A stretch of DNA of 64,000 bases from Pseudoalteromonas piscicida (lineage in GTDB: Bacteria > Pseudomonadota > Gammaproteobacteria > Enterobacterales > Alteromonadaceae), in NCBI RefSeq assembly GCF_000238315.3, contig NZ_CP011924.1, positions 1,280,501-1,344,500 on the forward strand, written 5' to 3'. The position numbers were made by a program, and so were the translations under genes. Below the pieces are notes generated by a model. That model was given only the letters and a program-made list of their open reading frames with translations. It was not told the DNA's origin and did no database searches. Below, in pieces: positions 9,549-18,853 of this stretch. Positions within the stretch are counted from its first letter, which is position 1. Each line of letters begins with the position of its first letter.

Positions 9549-10463
9549 TTATAGCTGTTTTTGTAAGGCAAAAAGTAAATTAGAAATGCTAAGGTTTTGA
9601 TTTAACCCTAACACATTTTTCTGTTCGTACATAAACCGATGTACTAAGCTCACTAAGTCTTGATATTGGCTAAAGCTCAAACCATTCCCTTGAGTCATCG
9701 TCCCTTTAAGACGGTTTAGCAAAAAACGGGCGAATACGTCGCTCATTGCGCTGTGCTTTAATAAAATCTTTTCAACCGTTTGCGCACTCTCTACTGTTAA
9801 TTGATTCGCCGCGTGATAAAGCGCAGTCACATCATCAAGTGCACCTTCATGTTGCCACGCTTCGATAATAAATGGCTGTAGAGAAAATTCATCAAACCAA
9901 GGGAAATCACAAGCGACATTTTTAGCAGCCAGCCACTGCGCAGCCTCTGCTTGATTGGGCGAGTGAATCGACACTTTATTACAACGGCTCAAAATAGTGG
10001 CTGGTAATTTACTGTCATCATCGCTGGTAACGACCAAATAACGATTAGCATTTGGCTCTTCAAGTGTTTTTAACAGCGCATTAGCGGCTGAATGGGTCAT
10101 CAAATGCGCGTGTTCAATCAACGCGACTTTATTGCCACCTTGCTGCGCTGAATGGTTCAAGAAATGCGTAATCTCTCGAATTTCGTCCACCCCGATTGAT
10201 TTTCCCTCAGGTACTACACTCAGTCTATCTGGGTGATTACCAGCTAAGTTCAAGTTACACGGCTTACATTGCCCACAGGCAGTGAGATTTTGTGGATGTG
10301 AGCATAAAAGTGCATCTGCCAAGTGCGCCGCAAGCAGAGATTTCCCTACGCCTTTTTTACCAGATAACAGCTGAGCATGGTGCAAACGACCATTTTGCTG
10401 TGCCCGAGCAAGATAACTAAAAGCGCCGCTGTGCCAACTTGGAAGCAAATTATTCATTGCCAT
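9549..10463 (-). CDS. holB: DNA polymerase III delta' subunit
   Basis: A 304-residue clamp-loader subunit that helps open the sliding clamp. It shows a P-loop GKKGVGKS near residue 37, a four-cysteine zinc module (C-x6-C-x2-C-x2-C style, around residues 54-70), a Walker-B-like VALIEHAH near 113, and the SRC arginine motif (LSRCNK) near 158. Its start overlaps the tmk end by 14 bp, so the two are translationally coupled. Confidence 0.95.
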   Translation of the reverse strand: MAMNNLLPSWHSGAFSYLARAQQNGRLHHAQLLSGKKGVGKSLLAAHLADALLCSHPQNLTACGQCKPCNLNLAGNHPDRLSVVPEGKSIGVDEIREITHFLNHSAQQGGNKVALIEHAHLMTHSAANALLKTLEEPNANRYLVVTSDDDSKLPATILSRCNKVSIHSPNQAEAAQWLAAKNVACDFPWFDEFSLQPFIIEAWQHEGALDDVTALYHAANQLTVESAQTVEKILLKHSAMSDVFARFLLNRLKGTMTQGNGLSFSQYQDLVSLVHRFMYEQKNVLGLNQNLSISNLLFALQKQL

Positions 10464-11103
10464 CCACTGTAAGGTGTTTGGCTATCAAGCTATCAAGCAG
10501 TTCAATACTTTGCTCAAGTACTTGTGCTTTAGTTTGACTGGCATCAATCACAGTGAATCGTTCAGGGTCATTTTTCGCTTGAACGAGATAACCCTCACGT
10601 GCGCGCTGCAAAAATTGTTGCTTTTCATCCTCAAGTCTATCTAACCCCTCACCTCGCGATTTAACTCGCTTTAAGCCCTCTTCAGGATCCAAGTCCAAAA
10701 TCAAATTCATGTCTGGACGAAAACCGCCAAGCGCAAGCTGATTAATGGTTGTGATGGTGGCAAGATCTAGTCCTCTTGCATAATGTTGAAAACTAAATGT
10801 TGCAGCGTCAAATCGATCAGAAATAACGACTTTGCCTTGCTCAAGTGCTGGAATAATTTTTTCACGAACGTGCTGAGCACGCGCAGCCCCAAACAACATA
10901 AGCTCCGTCATGTCTGTCATTTCGGGGGTTGAGGGATCTAGAATGATTTCTCTGATCTTCTCTGAGATCTCTGTTCCACCAGGTTCACGAGTCATCACAA
11001 CTTCAATACCGCGTTGTTTTAAATGCGCTTCCAATCCGGCAATAACCGTCGTTTTTCCAGCGCCATTGCTGCCATCGCAGACCAGCATAAACCCTTTTTT
11101 CAT
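10450..11103 (-). CDS. tmk: Thymidylate kinase
   Basis: A 217-residue dTMP kinase making dTDP for DNA synthesis. The P-loop is GSNGAGKTT near residue 11, followed by the DRF motif (ISDRFDAATFSFQ) near 97 and the lid region with SRGEGLDRLE near 149. Length is normal. It is the first gene of the operon tmk-holB-pilZ-tatD-phoD-like. Confidence 0.96.
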   Translation of the reverse strand: MKKGFMLVCDGSNGAGKTTVIAGLEAHLKQRGIEVVMTREPGGTEISEKIREIILDPSTPEMTDMTELMLFGAARAQHVREKIIPALEQGKVVISDRFDAATFSFQHYARGLDLATITTINQLALGGFRPDMNLILDLDPEEGLKRVKSRGEGLDRLEDEKQQFLQRAREGYLVQAKNDPERFTVIDASQTKAQVLEQSIELLDSLIAKHLTVDGNE

Positions 11104-11340
11104 AGCAAGGACGTACTCATCATTCTTATTTGACTGTTATTTTATCGTGTTTTAGTGAATTATTCACGACTGAAATAGAATTGAATTGCCTGGTAAATTG
11201 AATTTGTCATTCTGAAAATAATTTAAAACAGAAAAATTTGGTCTACAATAACAAGCACATCCGATTAGTTTTATGTAAGAACCGCCCCATGCCGAGCAAC
11301 ATTAACAAGCCTTTTAGGCCCATAAAGGAAGCGTACTGAT

Positions 11341-12528
11341 ATGCCGGGTAAAATGCTTTGCTTGGTGTTCATGTTACTTCTTCTGATTTATAGCCCAGTC
11401 AATGCACGCGCAAGTGAACCGCCAGAGATAGATGTCGCGGTAGGACTTGAAAACTTTGATTTTCAGCCATTATTTGAAGAATTTAGTGCAAAGACGGGTA
11501 TTAAAGTTAATATTCTTGCCTTTAACAACAATCAGTTAAAAAGCGAGTTATTGTTGTATGCTGATGCCCTGCAGTTACCGGATGCCGTTATTATTCCAAG
11601 CGATTATATGGGATTGTCAGAACTGCAATTTTCTCAGGTGCCAGAGTCTTGGTTAAGCAAAAAGCTCACTCAAAAAGTCATCGAGAACAGTAAGGTCAAT
11701 GGTAAGCTTAAGGGCGTACCAATTATGTACGGTAACCATCTTGTACTCTACTATAACCGTGCACTTGCGCCACACCCTATTACCGACTTACAAACCTACG
11801 CACAGCAAGCGGTAGCAGACAAACCTACGCTCGGCTGGAATTTTTATGAAATGTATTGGTTTGTGACCTTTGCAAACGCCCTTCAGCCTAATCTCATTCA
11901 GGCAGGCGTGCCACAGCTTGACACCAAAGCGATGCGCCTCGCAATTTCCAATTATCAATCACTACTCAACAGCGGGATCATAGACGCTGACTGTGTATAC
12001 CAATGCTTAATGAATCGCTTTAAGACCGGCAAGCTTGATTATTTTGTGAATGGAATTTGGGCATATCGTCAACTTAAAGACAAGCTTAAAGACGACCTAG
12101 CCATCGCGCCTTTACCGAGGTGGGGTAATCATCAGCTGATGTCTCTAGCATCGTCTCATGTACTGGCTTTTCCTGCCAATGGCATAGAATCTAAAAAAGG
12201 TCCGCATCTAAAGCTGCTTGTTGACTTTATGCAAAGCCAGAAGGTACAAGATAAACTATGGGATGAGCTCAATGCGCTGCCAGCAAACGGCGACAGCTTA
12301 GCTGAACTTACAAAGCGCGGCGACAAAGCACTGTCTCAACTGATTGCCTCTTTGCAAGAAACCTATCCACAACCGAATGAACCTATTATGGCCTATATTT
12401 GGGAAGCCATGTTAAAGGGACTAACACGCTATCTAGGTGGTGTGTATAGTGTCGAAGAAACGACGCAATATATGCAATTTATCGTCACAAAGTCGGGACA
12501 GAATGAAAGCAAATCGCAGCATCGTTGA
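11341..12528 (+). CDS. Periplasmic extracellular solute-binding protein (sugar ABC type)
   Basis: A 395-residue periplasmic binding protein with a signal peptide of about 25 residues (hydrophobic core LVFMLLLLIY, cleavage near ARA-SE). The fold resembles maltose- and oligosaccharide-type ABC binding proteins: an FEEFSAKTGIKVN start, PIMYGNHLVLYYNRAL in the first third, and paired helices later. No ABC permease or ATPase gene is adjacent. Instead the coding region overlaps the next gene, a hybrid histidine kinase, by 26 bp. I infer that this protein presents ligand to the kinase rather than to a transporter, by analogy with other binding-protein-dependent kinases. Confidence 0.82.
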   Translation: MPGKMLCLVFMLLLLIYSPVNARASEPPEIDVAVGLENFDFQPLFEEFSAKTGIKVNILAFNNNQLKSELLLYADALQLPDAVIIPSDYMGLSELQFSQVPESWLSKKLTQKVIENSKVNGKLKGVPIMYGNHLVLYYNRALAPHPITDLQTYAQQAVADKPTLGWNFYEMYWFVTFANALQPNLIQAGVPQLDTKAMRLAISNYQSLLNSGIIDADCVYQCLMNRFKTGKLDYFVNGIWAYRQLKDKLKDDLAIAPLPRWGNHQLMSLASSHVLAFPANGIESKKGPHLKLLVDFMQSQKVQDKLWDELNALPANGDSLAELTKRGDKALSQLIASLQETYPQPNEPIMAYIWEAMLKGLTRYLGGVYSVEETTQYMQFIVTKSGQNESKSQHR

Positions 12529-14653
12529 TGAAATAAAAAGAAAAATTACAGCATTATTCTCTCTCTTCCTCGTTGTACTGGTTGCGATGGTTGGCTTTTC
12601 CCTGATGCAACAAAAAGCAACCTTAGAGCAAGAAGACGTTAAACGCACTGGCGCAAGCCTTATCAGCGATTTTAAAGCGCAAGTCAATGAGCTTATCTAT
12701 CAAGTTGCACCATTAAGTGAAGATCATATTTTATCTACCTTACCGAGTGATTTACTGTTTACTCAATACGCGGTTAAGGCGCTAACTAACTTAGTCGACA
12801 ATACCGACATGGTAAAATCTGCGTTTATCAACGATGGCTCCGTCTTTACCGTAGAGGGATATCCGTTTGACACCCTACGTTGGGACAATTCGGTATTTAG
12901 CGAGCATGCTCACAAGGTCCTCTCGCAACAGCGGCGCACTTTAAAAATCGACAAACTTGTTGTCCCCGTTGAAAGCATTGAAAAAAAACCGTCTGATCAG
13001 GCCAAGTTGTTTCTTGCCATTCCCCTTAGACAAAAATTATCATCGTTAATGCGTCCCTATAAATATACAGGTGTACTTTTCCTCGAAGTCGATCTTGAAC
13101 CATTTTTAGATTCCAATCAGGGAAAAGGTTCTATCTGGCTCACCAGTCGAAACCTTGTGCTTGAGGGAACACATTACTCAAATGCTACTGAAGGTGTGTA
13201 CCGCAGCCCTATTTATTCACTAAAAGACGATTTTGTAGAACTTGATTTACAGCTACAACGAGAAGCCGAAGTATACAGTAACGACATTTTACGCGCAGTG
13301 TTATACATCGTGCTTATTGGGTTGATGCTAGTGGTATTACTCACCTGGTATTTACGCCGATTAGCAAAACGGTTGACCAATCCGATGCAAGCACTTGAAC
13401 GCCATTGTGAACGACTGAAACGAGGACATTACGTTTCTGCGAAAAGCGAATTTGAATTTAGAGAATTAAGAACACTTCAAGTGACCCTTAACCAACTTGC
13501 GAAACAAATCAAAGAGCAGATTAGCTCTCTTGAAAGTGAAAAAGTGAAAGCACAGAGTTCAGAGCGAGCAAAAAGTCACTTTTTGGCGAACATGAGCCAT
13601 GAATTAAGAACGCCACTTAACGGTATTTATGGTGTATTTCAGTTAATGAAGCACCATAGAAATGCAGCAGACTCCAAAGAACTCATTGCACAAGGCATGA
13701 CATCCACAGAAACATTACTTAGCTTACTCAATGATTTACTTGATTTCTCTAAAATTGAAGCTGGTGAATTAAAGATGGAATCAGCAGCGGTGGATATCAA
13801 AAGTATTGTCACTGAAGTAAAACAAGAGTTTGTCCATACTGCCAGTGCTAAGCAAATCGACCTGATTATTCATACTGAGGAACTCGCTAACCCCTATCGA
13901 CTTGGTGATTCGCTGCGTTTAAAGCAGATACTGAGAAATTTGATATCCAATGCCGTTAAATTTACCAGTGACGGCTCTGTAACCGTTATACTCCAAGATG
14001 GCGGTAAACATCTCTCCATCCGTGTAATAGATACGGGCGCCGGTATTTCCGAAGTCGCGCTCAAGAAGCTATTTAATCGTTTTCAACAGGCGGACTCATC
14101 TACCACCAGAAAGTATGGAGGAACCGGTCTTGGACTCGCAATTGTAAAACAACTTGCTGAGTTAATGGACGGCCGTGTTACGGTAACGAGTCAAGAAGGT
14201 ATCGGCAGTGAGTTTACAGTTGAACTCGTACTCGATATTTGCGACGCACCAGAACAATCAATCATGCAAGACTTGCAGGCTATACCCGCCTTGAAGGATA
14301 AAAACCTGCTGCTTGCTGAAGATAACCCACTTAATCAAAAAATATTTAGTGCCATGATTAAACCAACTGAAGCGAATCTTGTCATAGCTCAGGATGGTGA
14401 AGAAGCGATTGCGCTTTATCACGAATTGAAACCTGATATCTTTTTTGTAGATATTCAGATGCCAAAAAAAGATGGCCTAAAAGTGTGTTCAGAAGTCAGA
14501 GAACAAGATAAAACAACCCCGCTTGTTGCCGTCACAGCCAACGTGATGTCAGGTGATTTAGAAAATTATCAGCAACTTGGGTTTGATAATTGCGTCGCAA
14601 AACCGATAGATATGAAAAAACTTTATGAAGTGATAAATACGATTGTGAGTTAA
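12503..14653 (+). CDS. Hybrid sensor histidine kinase with receiver domain
   Basis: A membrane hybrid kinase of 716 residues from the ATG at 12503. That start is chosen because residues 10-35 then form the first transmembrane helix; an upstream in-frame GTG would add an unlikely basic leader. A periplasmic sensor domain (about 36-270) is followed by a second helix (about 272-292), HAMP, a coiled coil, and HisKA with His366 in NMSHELRTP. The ATPase boxes are NLISNAVKF, DTGAGIS and GGTGLGLAI, and the C-terminal receiver has the phospho-acceptor Asp650 in FFVDIQMP. No histidine phosphotransfer domain follows, so an external Hpt protein is expected. Confidence 0.9.
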   Translation: MKANRSIVDEIKRKITALFSLFLVVLVAMVGFSLMQQKATLEQEDVKRTGASLISDFKAQVNELIYQVAPLSEDHILSTLPSDLLFTQYAVKALTNLVDNTDMVKSAFINDGSVFTVEGYPFDTLRWDNSVFSEHAHKVLSQQRRTLKIDKLVVPVESIEKKPSDQAKLFLAIPLRQKLSSLMRPYKYTGVLFLEVDLEPFLDSNQGKGSIWLTSRNLVLEGTHYSNATEGVYRSPIYSLKDDFVELDLQLQREAEVYSNDILRAVLYIVLIGLMLVVLLTWYLRRLAKRLTNPMQALERHCERLKRGHYVSAKSEFEFRELRTLQVTLNQLAKQIKEQISSLESEKVKAQSSERAKSHFLANMSHELRTPLNGIYGVFQLMKHHRNAADSKELIAQGMTSTETLLSLLNDLLDFSKIEAGELKMESAAVDIKSIVTEVKQEFVHTASAKQIDLIIHTEELANPYRLGDSLRLKQILRNLISNAVKFTSDGSVTVILQDGGKHLSIRVIDTGAGISEVALKKLFNRFQQADSSTTRKYGGTGLGLAIVKQLAELMDGRVTVTSQEGIGSEFTVELVLDICDAPEQSIMQDLQAIPALKDKNLLLAEDNPLNQKIFSAMIKPTEANLVIAQDGEEAIALYHELKPDIFFVDIQMPKKDGLKVCSEVREQDKTTPLVAVTANVMSGDLENYQQLGFDNCVAKPIDMKKLYEVINTIVS

Positions 14654-14897
14654 CGGTCAATTTCGTCCCATTTTATGTGGCTAGATGTAATAAGCTAAAT
14701 TGAAGAAAGTTCACTTAAGTTACAATTGAATAACATAGTGAAATTCTTATAATCTTAGCCTGAAAGCAGACATTCACCTCAGGTAAACTTCTTCTTGTGC
14801 AACATTCAATTAGCATTCAAGGCTTTATACCATCAGCATTTTTACCTGCGCTCGTTGCATAGTTTCATCGAGTGTAATTTCATAGGAGTCAAAAGGA

Positions 14898-15341
14898 ATG
14901 ACAACCATTGTCTATAACGCAAAAACAGCAGAAATAGCCTGTGATAGTAGAACCACTACCGACAAGATCATCGTTACCGATAACGCCCAAAAGTGGTTTG
15001 ATTATCATGGTTGGAGAGTGTTTTGCACCGGGCAAACATGCGATATATACAATTTGCAGCACAATTTTTTAAATAATCAGTTTGATACAATTGAGAGTCT
15101 GGAATTCATTAAATACCACCCCAAAAAAGGCGTATGGTATGGTTGTGTAAAAAGGGGCACCTGTAAATCTGAACCCTTAGCGCAATCTTATGCCATCGGC
15201 TCAGGCCAACAAGCGGCAATGTTTGGTCTACTCAATGGCTATAATACGATGGAAATCGTTGAGCAAGTTAAACGTGTTGATTTTAGAACGGGTGGTGATA
15301 TTCACTGCTTTAAAGTTACCGACCCGTTAGAAAACACATAA
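14898..15341 (+). CDS. Small HslV/proteasome-like Ntn-hydrolase protein
   Basis: A 147-residue protein that begins MTTIV, so removal of the first Met would expose Thr as in HslV and proteasome beta subunits. Further parallels with HslV are an early CDSRTT where HslV has the GDGQAT segment, and AIGSGQQAAMFGLLNG followed by a GDIHCF strand near the C-terminus, like HslV's AIGSGGPYAQAAA and GDICIY. It is shorter than HslV (about 175) and no HslU partner is adjacent. The SD (AGGAG) is 12-13 bp upstream of the ATG, and a hairpin terminator follows. Comparable stand-alone proteins occur in phages and bacteria; function is unknown. Recognition is from pattern only. Confidence 0.6.
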   Translation: MTTIVYNAKTAEIACDSRTTTDKIIVTDNAQKWFDYHGWRVFCTGQTCDIYNLQHNFLNNQFDTIESLEFIKYHPKKGVWYGCVKRGTCKSEPLAQSYAIGSGQQAAMFGLLNGYNTMEIVEQVKRVDFRTGGDIHCFKVTDPLENT

Positions 15342-15370
15342 GCCAGCGTCAAAATACGCTGGCTTTGTCT
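15341..15370 (+). terminator. Rho-independent terminator after HslV-like gene
   Basis: Stem AGCCAGCGT (15341-15349) pairs perfectly with ACGCTGGCT (15356-15364) around a 6-nt loop, followed by TTGTCT. The stem begins at the last base of the stop codon. Confidence 0.75.
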
Positions 15371-15384
15371 CACTTGAGTGGGTT

Positions 15385-15575
15385 AACCTGAGCTTCGGAT
15401 AATTAATGCCTTTCTAGCAGCCAGTTTTAACGCTAACTGCGTTGAATTCACTTCCAATAGCTAGCTATTGGTACGTAAATTCGCCTTGTTATCCTCAAAA
15501 CTTTCTGGCTAGGTAAGAAGATAGTTTAAGGTGATTAAAAAACAGTCAATTCATTCCTTATCCAAACCTCAGGTT
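15385..15575 (-). repeat. MITE-like element, copy A
   Basis: A 191-bp element in the inverse orientation relative to the copies at 25569 and 26726. The ends are AACCTGAG...GGATAA and its inverted counterpart TTATCC...CTCAGGTT, giving imperfect 18-bp terminal inverted repeats. The interior contains the near-palindrome CCAATAGCTAGCTATTGG. It encodes no protein and ends 2 bp from the ohr stop codon. Confidence 0.8.
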
Positions 15576-15577
15576 AG

Positions 15578-16006
15578 TTAAATAACTGAAAGCTCTACCG
15601 CGATATTGCCACGAGTAGCATTTGAATATGGGCAAACTTCGTGAGCTTTTTCAACGAGTGACTGCGCCGTGTCTTTGTCTAAGTCGCCAACCGATACCGC
15701 CAATTTCACCGCTATCCCGAAGCCACCTTCAATTGGCCCAATAGACACTTCAGAGTTAATATGTGTATCTTCTGGCAACTTCACCTTTGCTTTGCCTGCC
15801 ACCAATTTTAATGCGCCAATAAAACACGCCGCATAACCTGCTGCAAACAATTGCTCTGGATTCGTCCCTTGCCCGTCATCACCACCTAAGCCTTTTGGTG
15901 TCGAAAGTGCAACATCAAGACGACCATCATCAGACTTTGCCATACCTTCTCGGCCACCTGTGGCAGTTGCTTTCGCCGTATATGCAATACTTTGTAGTTC
16001 TTTCAT
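15578..16006 (-). CDS. ohr: Organic hydroperoxide resistance protein (OsmC/Ohr family)
   Basis: A 142-residue thiol peroxidase that reduces organic and lipid hydroperoxides. The two catalytic cysteines lie in the family contexts AACFIGAL (about residue 61) and EVCPYSNATRGN (about residue 125). The divergent ohrR gene and the shared operator pair support Ohr over OsmC. The MITE-like copy A abuts the 3' end. Confidence 0.95.
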   Translation of the reverse strand: MKELQSIAYTAKATATGGREGMAKSDDGRLDVALSTPKGLGGDDGQGTNPEQLFAAGYAACFIGALKLVAGKAKVKLPEDTHINSEVSIGPIEGGFGIAVKLAVSVGDLDKDTAQSLVEKAHEVCPYSNATRGNIAVELSVI

Positions 16007-16101
16007 TTCGTTCTCCTAAGTTTGTGCTTGTAGAGTACTCACCTACACCCTAACGCAGCGAGGCTTTACTCTAGATGAAGTAAAATCAATTAAAAATTTA
16101 T

Positions 16102-16158
16102 TTTGCACACAAAATAATAGGGTCAAATTTTTAGAATTGCAAATACTTTGTGTGCAAA
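16102..16158. promoter_or_regulatory. Candidate OhrR operator pair
   Basis: TTTGCACACAAA (16102-16113) and its exact inverse TTTGTGTGCAAA (16147-16158) lie 45 bp apart between the divergent ohr and ohrR genes. Each box fits the half-site pattern TTTGnnnnCAAA. The arrangement suggests that OhrR controls both promoters. The second box overlaps an in-frame upstream GTG of ohrR, which argues against that GTG as the start codon. Confidence 0.65.
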
Positions 16159-16194
16159 TTAAAATATAGCTTAGCTACTTTGCAGGAATATGTG

Positions 16195-16626
16195 ATGAAC
16201 TACCCACAACTAAAACTAGACGCTCAAATCTGCCACCGCCTCTACATGGCTTCCAATGGTATTGCCCGTGCTTACCGAGCATCTTTACAAAAGCTCGACT
16301 TAACCTACCCTCAATATGTGGTGATGATGGCACTTTGGGAGAAAGATGAAATCAGCATTGCTGAGTTACTAGAGAAAACCGCCATCGATGGCGGTGCTAT
16401 GACGCAAATCTTAAAGAAAATGACTGACAAAGCCCTGCTTTCAATCGTGAAAGACGAAAAAGATAAGCGCAAACGAGTGGTAAAACTACAAAGTAAGGGG
16501 CATGATCTGCAACATCAAGCTGCCACAATTCCCGAGCAGATCCGCTGTAAGTTTCCAAGTATCGACGAGCAAAAAGCACAAGCACTTATTGAATTACTAG
16601 ATTCGATCAATGGTGATTTGGATTAA
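16195..16626 (+). CDS. ohrR: MarR-family organic peroxide sensor/repressor
   Basis: A 143-residue MarR-type winged-helix repressor. The ATG at 16195 is preferred because AGGA lies 8 bp upstream and the protein then begins close to the redox-sensing Cys13 (DAQICHRLY), the position expected for OhrR. The DNA-binding region (about 50-95) carries DGGAMTQILKKMTDKALL and the wing KDEKDKRKRVV. Oxidation of Cys13 would release the operators in the ohr-ohrR interval. One-Cys versus two-Cys type cannot be settled here. Confidence 0.92.
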   Translation: MNYPQLKLDAQICHRLYMASNGIARAYRASLQKLDLTYPQYVVMMALWEKDEISIAELLEKTAIDGGAMTQILKKMTDKALLSIVKDEKDKRKRVVKLQSKGHDLQHQAATIPEQIRCKFPSIDEQKAQALIELLDSINGDLD

Positions 16627-16645
16627 AGTAGAAATCAATAGATGG

Positions 16646-17536
16646 TCATTGTAGCGCGCGTTCTAAATGTGCCAAAAACGCTGATATTTTTTTGGCCAGA
16701 TGTTTACGCCCAGCATAGAACGCATAAAGCACAAGATCTTCCGGTTGCTGCTCTAACTCGATTGATATCAGCGCGCCTGACTCAATTTCTGCCTTACAGG
16801 AGTTCAGTGGCAAGATTGCAAACCCAACCCCAGATAGCGCGGCAGACTTAGCTATAAACCCACTGTTGACTCTGAAGTTTGATTTAACATTCACCGTCGT
16901 TAATCTTCCTTCCTTGGTGGTAAATATCCAGGGCGTACCGTTTACGGCGGTAAGGGTTGATATACAAGGAAAAGAGTGTAAATCTTCTAATCTATACGGC
17001 GCAGAATGCTTTTCGAGCAAGCTAGGAGCTGCCACCACGACGCTTGGTAGTCGAGCCAGCTCTTTAACCACCCAATTGCTATCCTCAAGCTTGCCACGAT
17101 GAAAGTAGAGCACGACATCAAAGCCATCTAAGAGGTTTTCTCTTGGACTTAGGCTGGTATCACAACTTATTGAAATTAATGGATGTTCAGCGCAAAAGGT
17201 TACCACTGCTTGACCAAGAATGGGGATGTCGGGCATCACTATACGCAAATGCCCCATTGGCGTAGAGGCATGTTTATTGACTTCTTGCAACGCATCCGAC
17301 AGCGAATCAATTAACGGCTTAGTACTCACATAAAGCTGCTCACCCGCCTCTGTCACTGAGATCCGCCTAGTCGTTCGTTCCAACAATCTTGCATCAAGCT
17401 TTTCTTCAAGTAGTGCAATGTGACGACTTACGTTGGAGGTCGGGATATCCAGAAACTCTGCCGCTTGTTTGAAGCTTAAGCATTCATAAACACAGTGGAA
17501 ACTGTTAAGCCACTGAGGGTCAATCTGATCAATCAT
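16646..17536 (-). CDS. LysR-family transcriptional regulator
   Basis: A 296-residue LysR regulator with the N-terminal helix-turn-helix (FKQAAEFLDIPTSNVSRHIALLEEKLDARLLERTTRRISVTEAG, roughly residues 22-68) and a periplasmic-binding-like effector domain. It is transcribed away from the MFS gene at 17644 with about 107 bp between, the usual layout for a LysR regulator and its target. Confidence 0.93.
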   Translation of the reverse strand: MIDQIDPQWLNSFHCVYECLSFKQAAEFLDIPTSNVSRHIALLEEKLDARLLERTTRRISVTEAGEQLYVSTKPLIDSLSDALQEVNKHASTPMGHLRIVMPDIPILGQAVVTFCAEHPLISISCDTSLSPRENLLDGFDVVLYFHRGKLEDSNWVVKELARLPSVVVAAPSLLEKHSAPYRLEDLHSFPCISTLTAVNGTPWIFTTKEGRLTTVNVKSNFRVNSGFIAKSAALSGVGFAILPLNSCKAEIESGALISIELEQQPEDLVLYAFYAGRKHLAKKISAFLAHLERALQ

Positions 17537-17643
17537 TTTATTAACCCAAAATATGGGTTTATCAATTCAATAATGGACACTTTATTACCTAATTAAGGCT
17601 AATACAATCAAGACTTCTTTGTTTATATCAATTAAGGATGTCC

Positions 17644-18846
17644 ATGTTTTCAGCTTCAATGACCACCTTAGCGAGCCCAAAAGCGAAATTTGGGTTATGT
17701 TTTGTCATCCACTTTTTAATCGCATTAGATGCATTAATCATCGTGCCCTTTAGTGCAGAAATGGCGATAAGTTCAGGTATCAGTCCATCAAATTCAGGAC
17801 TACTCGTTTCAGCTTATGCAATTGCCGCCGCTTTCACTTGTTTATGGGTGCGTGGTACCGGCAACCTCTCAAAGGAGAAATACAAGGTCTTTATTTTTCT
17901 GTCTGCAACCACATTGTTAACCTTGCTTACTTCAGTACTCGAGAATTTTTATATCTTGCTTTTCGTACGTGCATTGACTGGCATTTGTGGCGGCGCACTA
18001 GTAGTACTCAATCTCAACTTGGTGATCCAGATAAGCCATGAAAACGATAAGAAAAAGGACACCGCGATACTGCTGAGTGCTTTTCCACTCGCCTTGGCAA
18101 TTGGGATCCCTGCTCTATTATTTATCACAGCAAATCAAGGCTGGCAGTTGGGGTTCATGATACTCGGAAGCAGCTTAGCCATTACAGCGCTATTATTTAC
18201 ATTTATTTTTCTCTCAAACATAAAGCAAGCTTCGCAAAGCAGCGATAGCAACCTAAAGCCAGTCAACACATTTCACCCGACCAAAACCCTTAAATATGCT
18301 CTATTCATTGCATTTTTTGTGGTGCTAAGTACATTTGCAATTTCAACTCAATTTCCGGTGATGCTAATTACCAACTTAAGCATCTCAAGCTCGATGCTAA
18401 GCGCATGCTATTTGTTAAGTGGTGTGTGTTCGTTTACTGCAGTTCAGCTATACGCTCGAAGTAAGCTAAACAATCACACAACCTCATACTTAATTTACTT
18501 TCTTAGTGGCTTGATGATATTGACGGTCTTGTTTGGTTTTACGATAAGTTCAGTTATTTTTGCAGCCGGACTTTTTACCCTGTTTGTGATTGCAAGCGCT
18601 ACCCGCTCTATGATCTTAGTGACAGAACTCATAACCTCACTTCACGCAGAAGAGCGCAGCACCTTTATTAGTATGCAAAATGCGATACAGCACTTTGCGA
18701 TAGCCTCTGGCGGCACCATTGCAAGTTTGCTAGTCATGCCCTACGAAAACCACACACTTAATTTTAATGTCTTGATTGTTGTCTCAACCCTATTGATAGT
18801 TATAACGGTTGTTATGTGGAAAAACTTTCAAAGAAAGCGCTTTTAA
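17644..18846 (+). CDS. MFS transporter
   Basis: A membrane transporter of 400 residues from the ATG at 17644, chosen because AAGGA ends 5 bp upstream; the ATG at 17638 would sit directly on that motif. There are about twelve hydrophobic segments, and the loop between helices 2 and 3 is less conserved than in sugar porters. It resembles the arabinose/drug-efflux branch of the superfamily. The divergent LysR gene probably controls it. The substrate is unknown. Confidence 0.85.
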   Translation: MFSASMTTLASPKAKFGLCFVIHFLIALDALIIVPFSAEMAISSGISPSNSGLLVSAYAIAAAFTCLWVRGTGNLSKEKYKVFIFLSATTLLTLLTSVLENFYILLFVRALTGICGGALVVLNLNLVIQISHENDKKKDTAILLSAFPLALAIGIPALLFITANQGWQLGFMILGSSLAITALLFTFIFLSNIKQASQSSDSNLKPVNTFHPTKTLKYALFIAFFVVLSTFAISTQFPVMLITNLSISSSMLSACYLLSGVCSFTAVQLYARSKLNNHTTSYLIYFLSGLMILTVLFGFTISSVIFAAGLFTLFVIASATRSMILVTELITSLHAEERSTFISMQNAIQHFAIASGGTIASLLVMPYENHTLNFNVLIVVSTLLIVITVVMWKNFQRKRF

Positions 18847-18853
18847 TCGCGAT

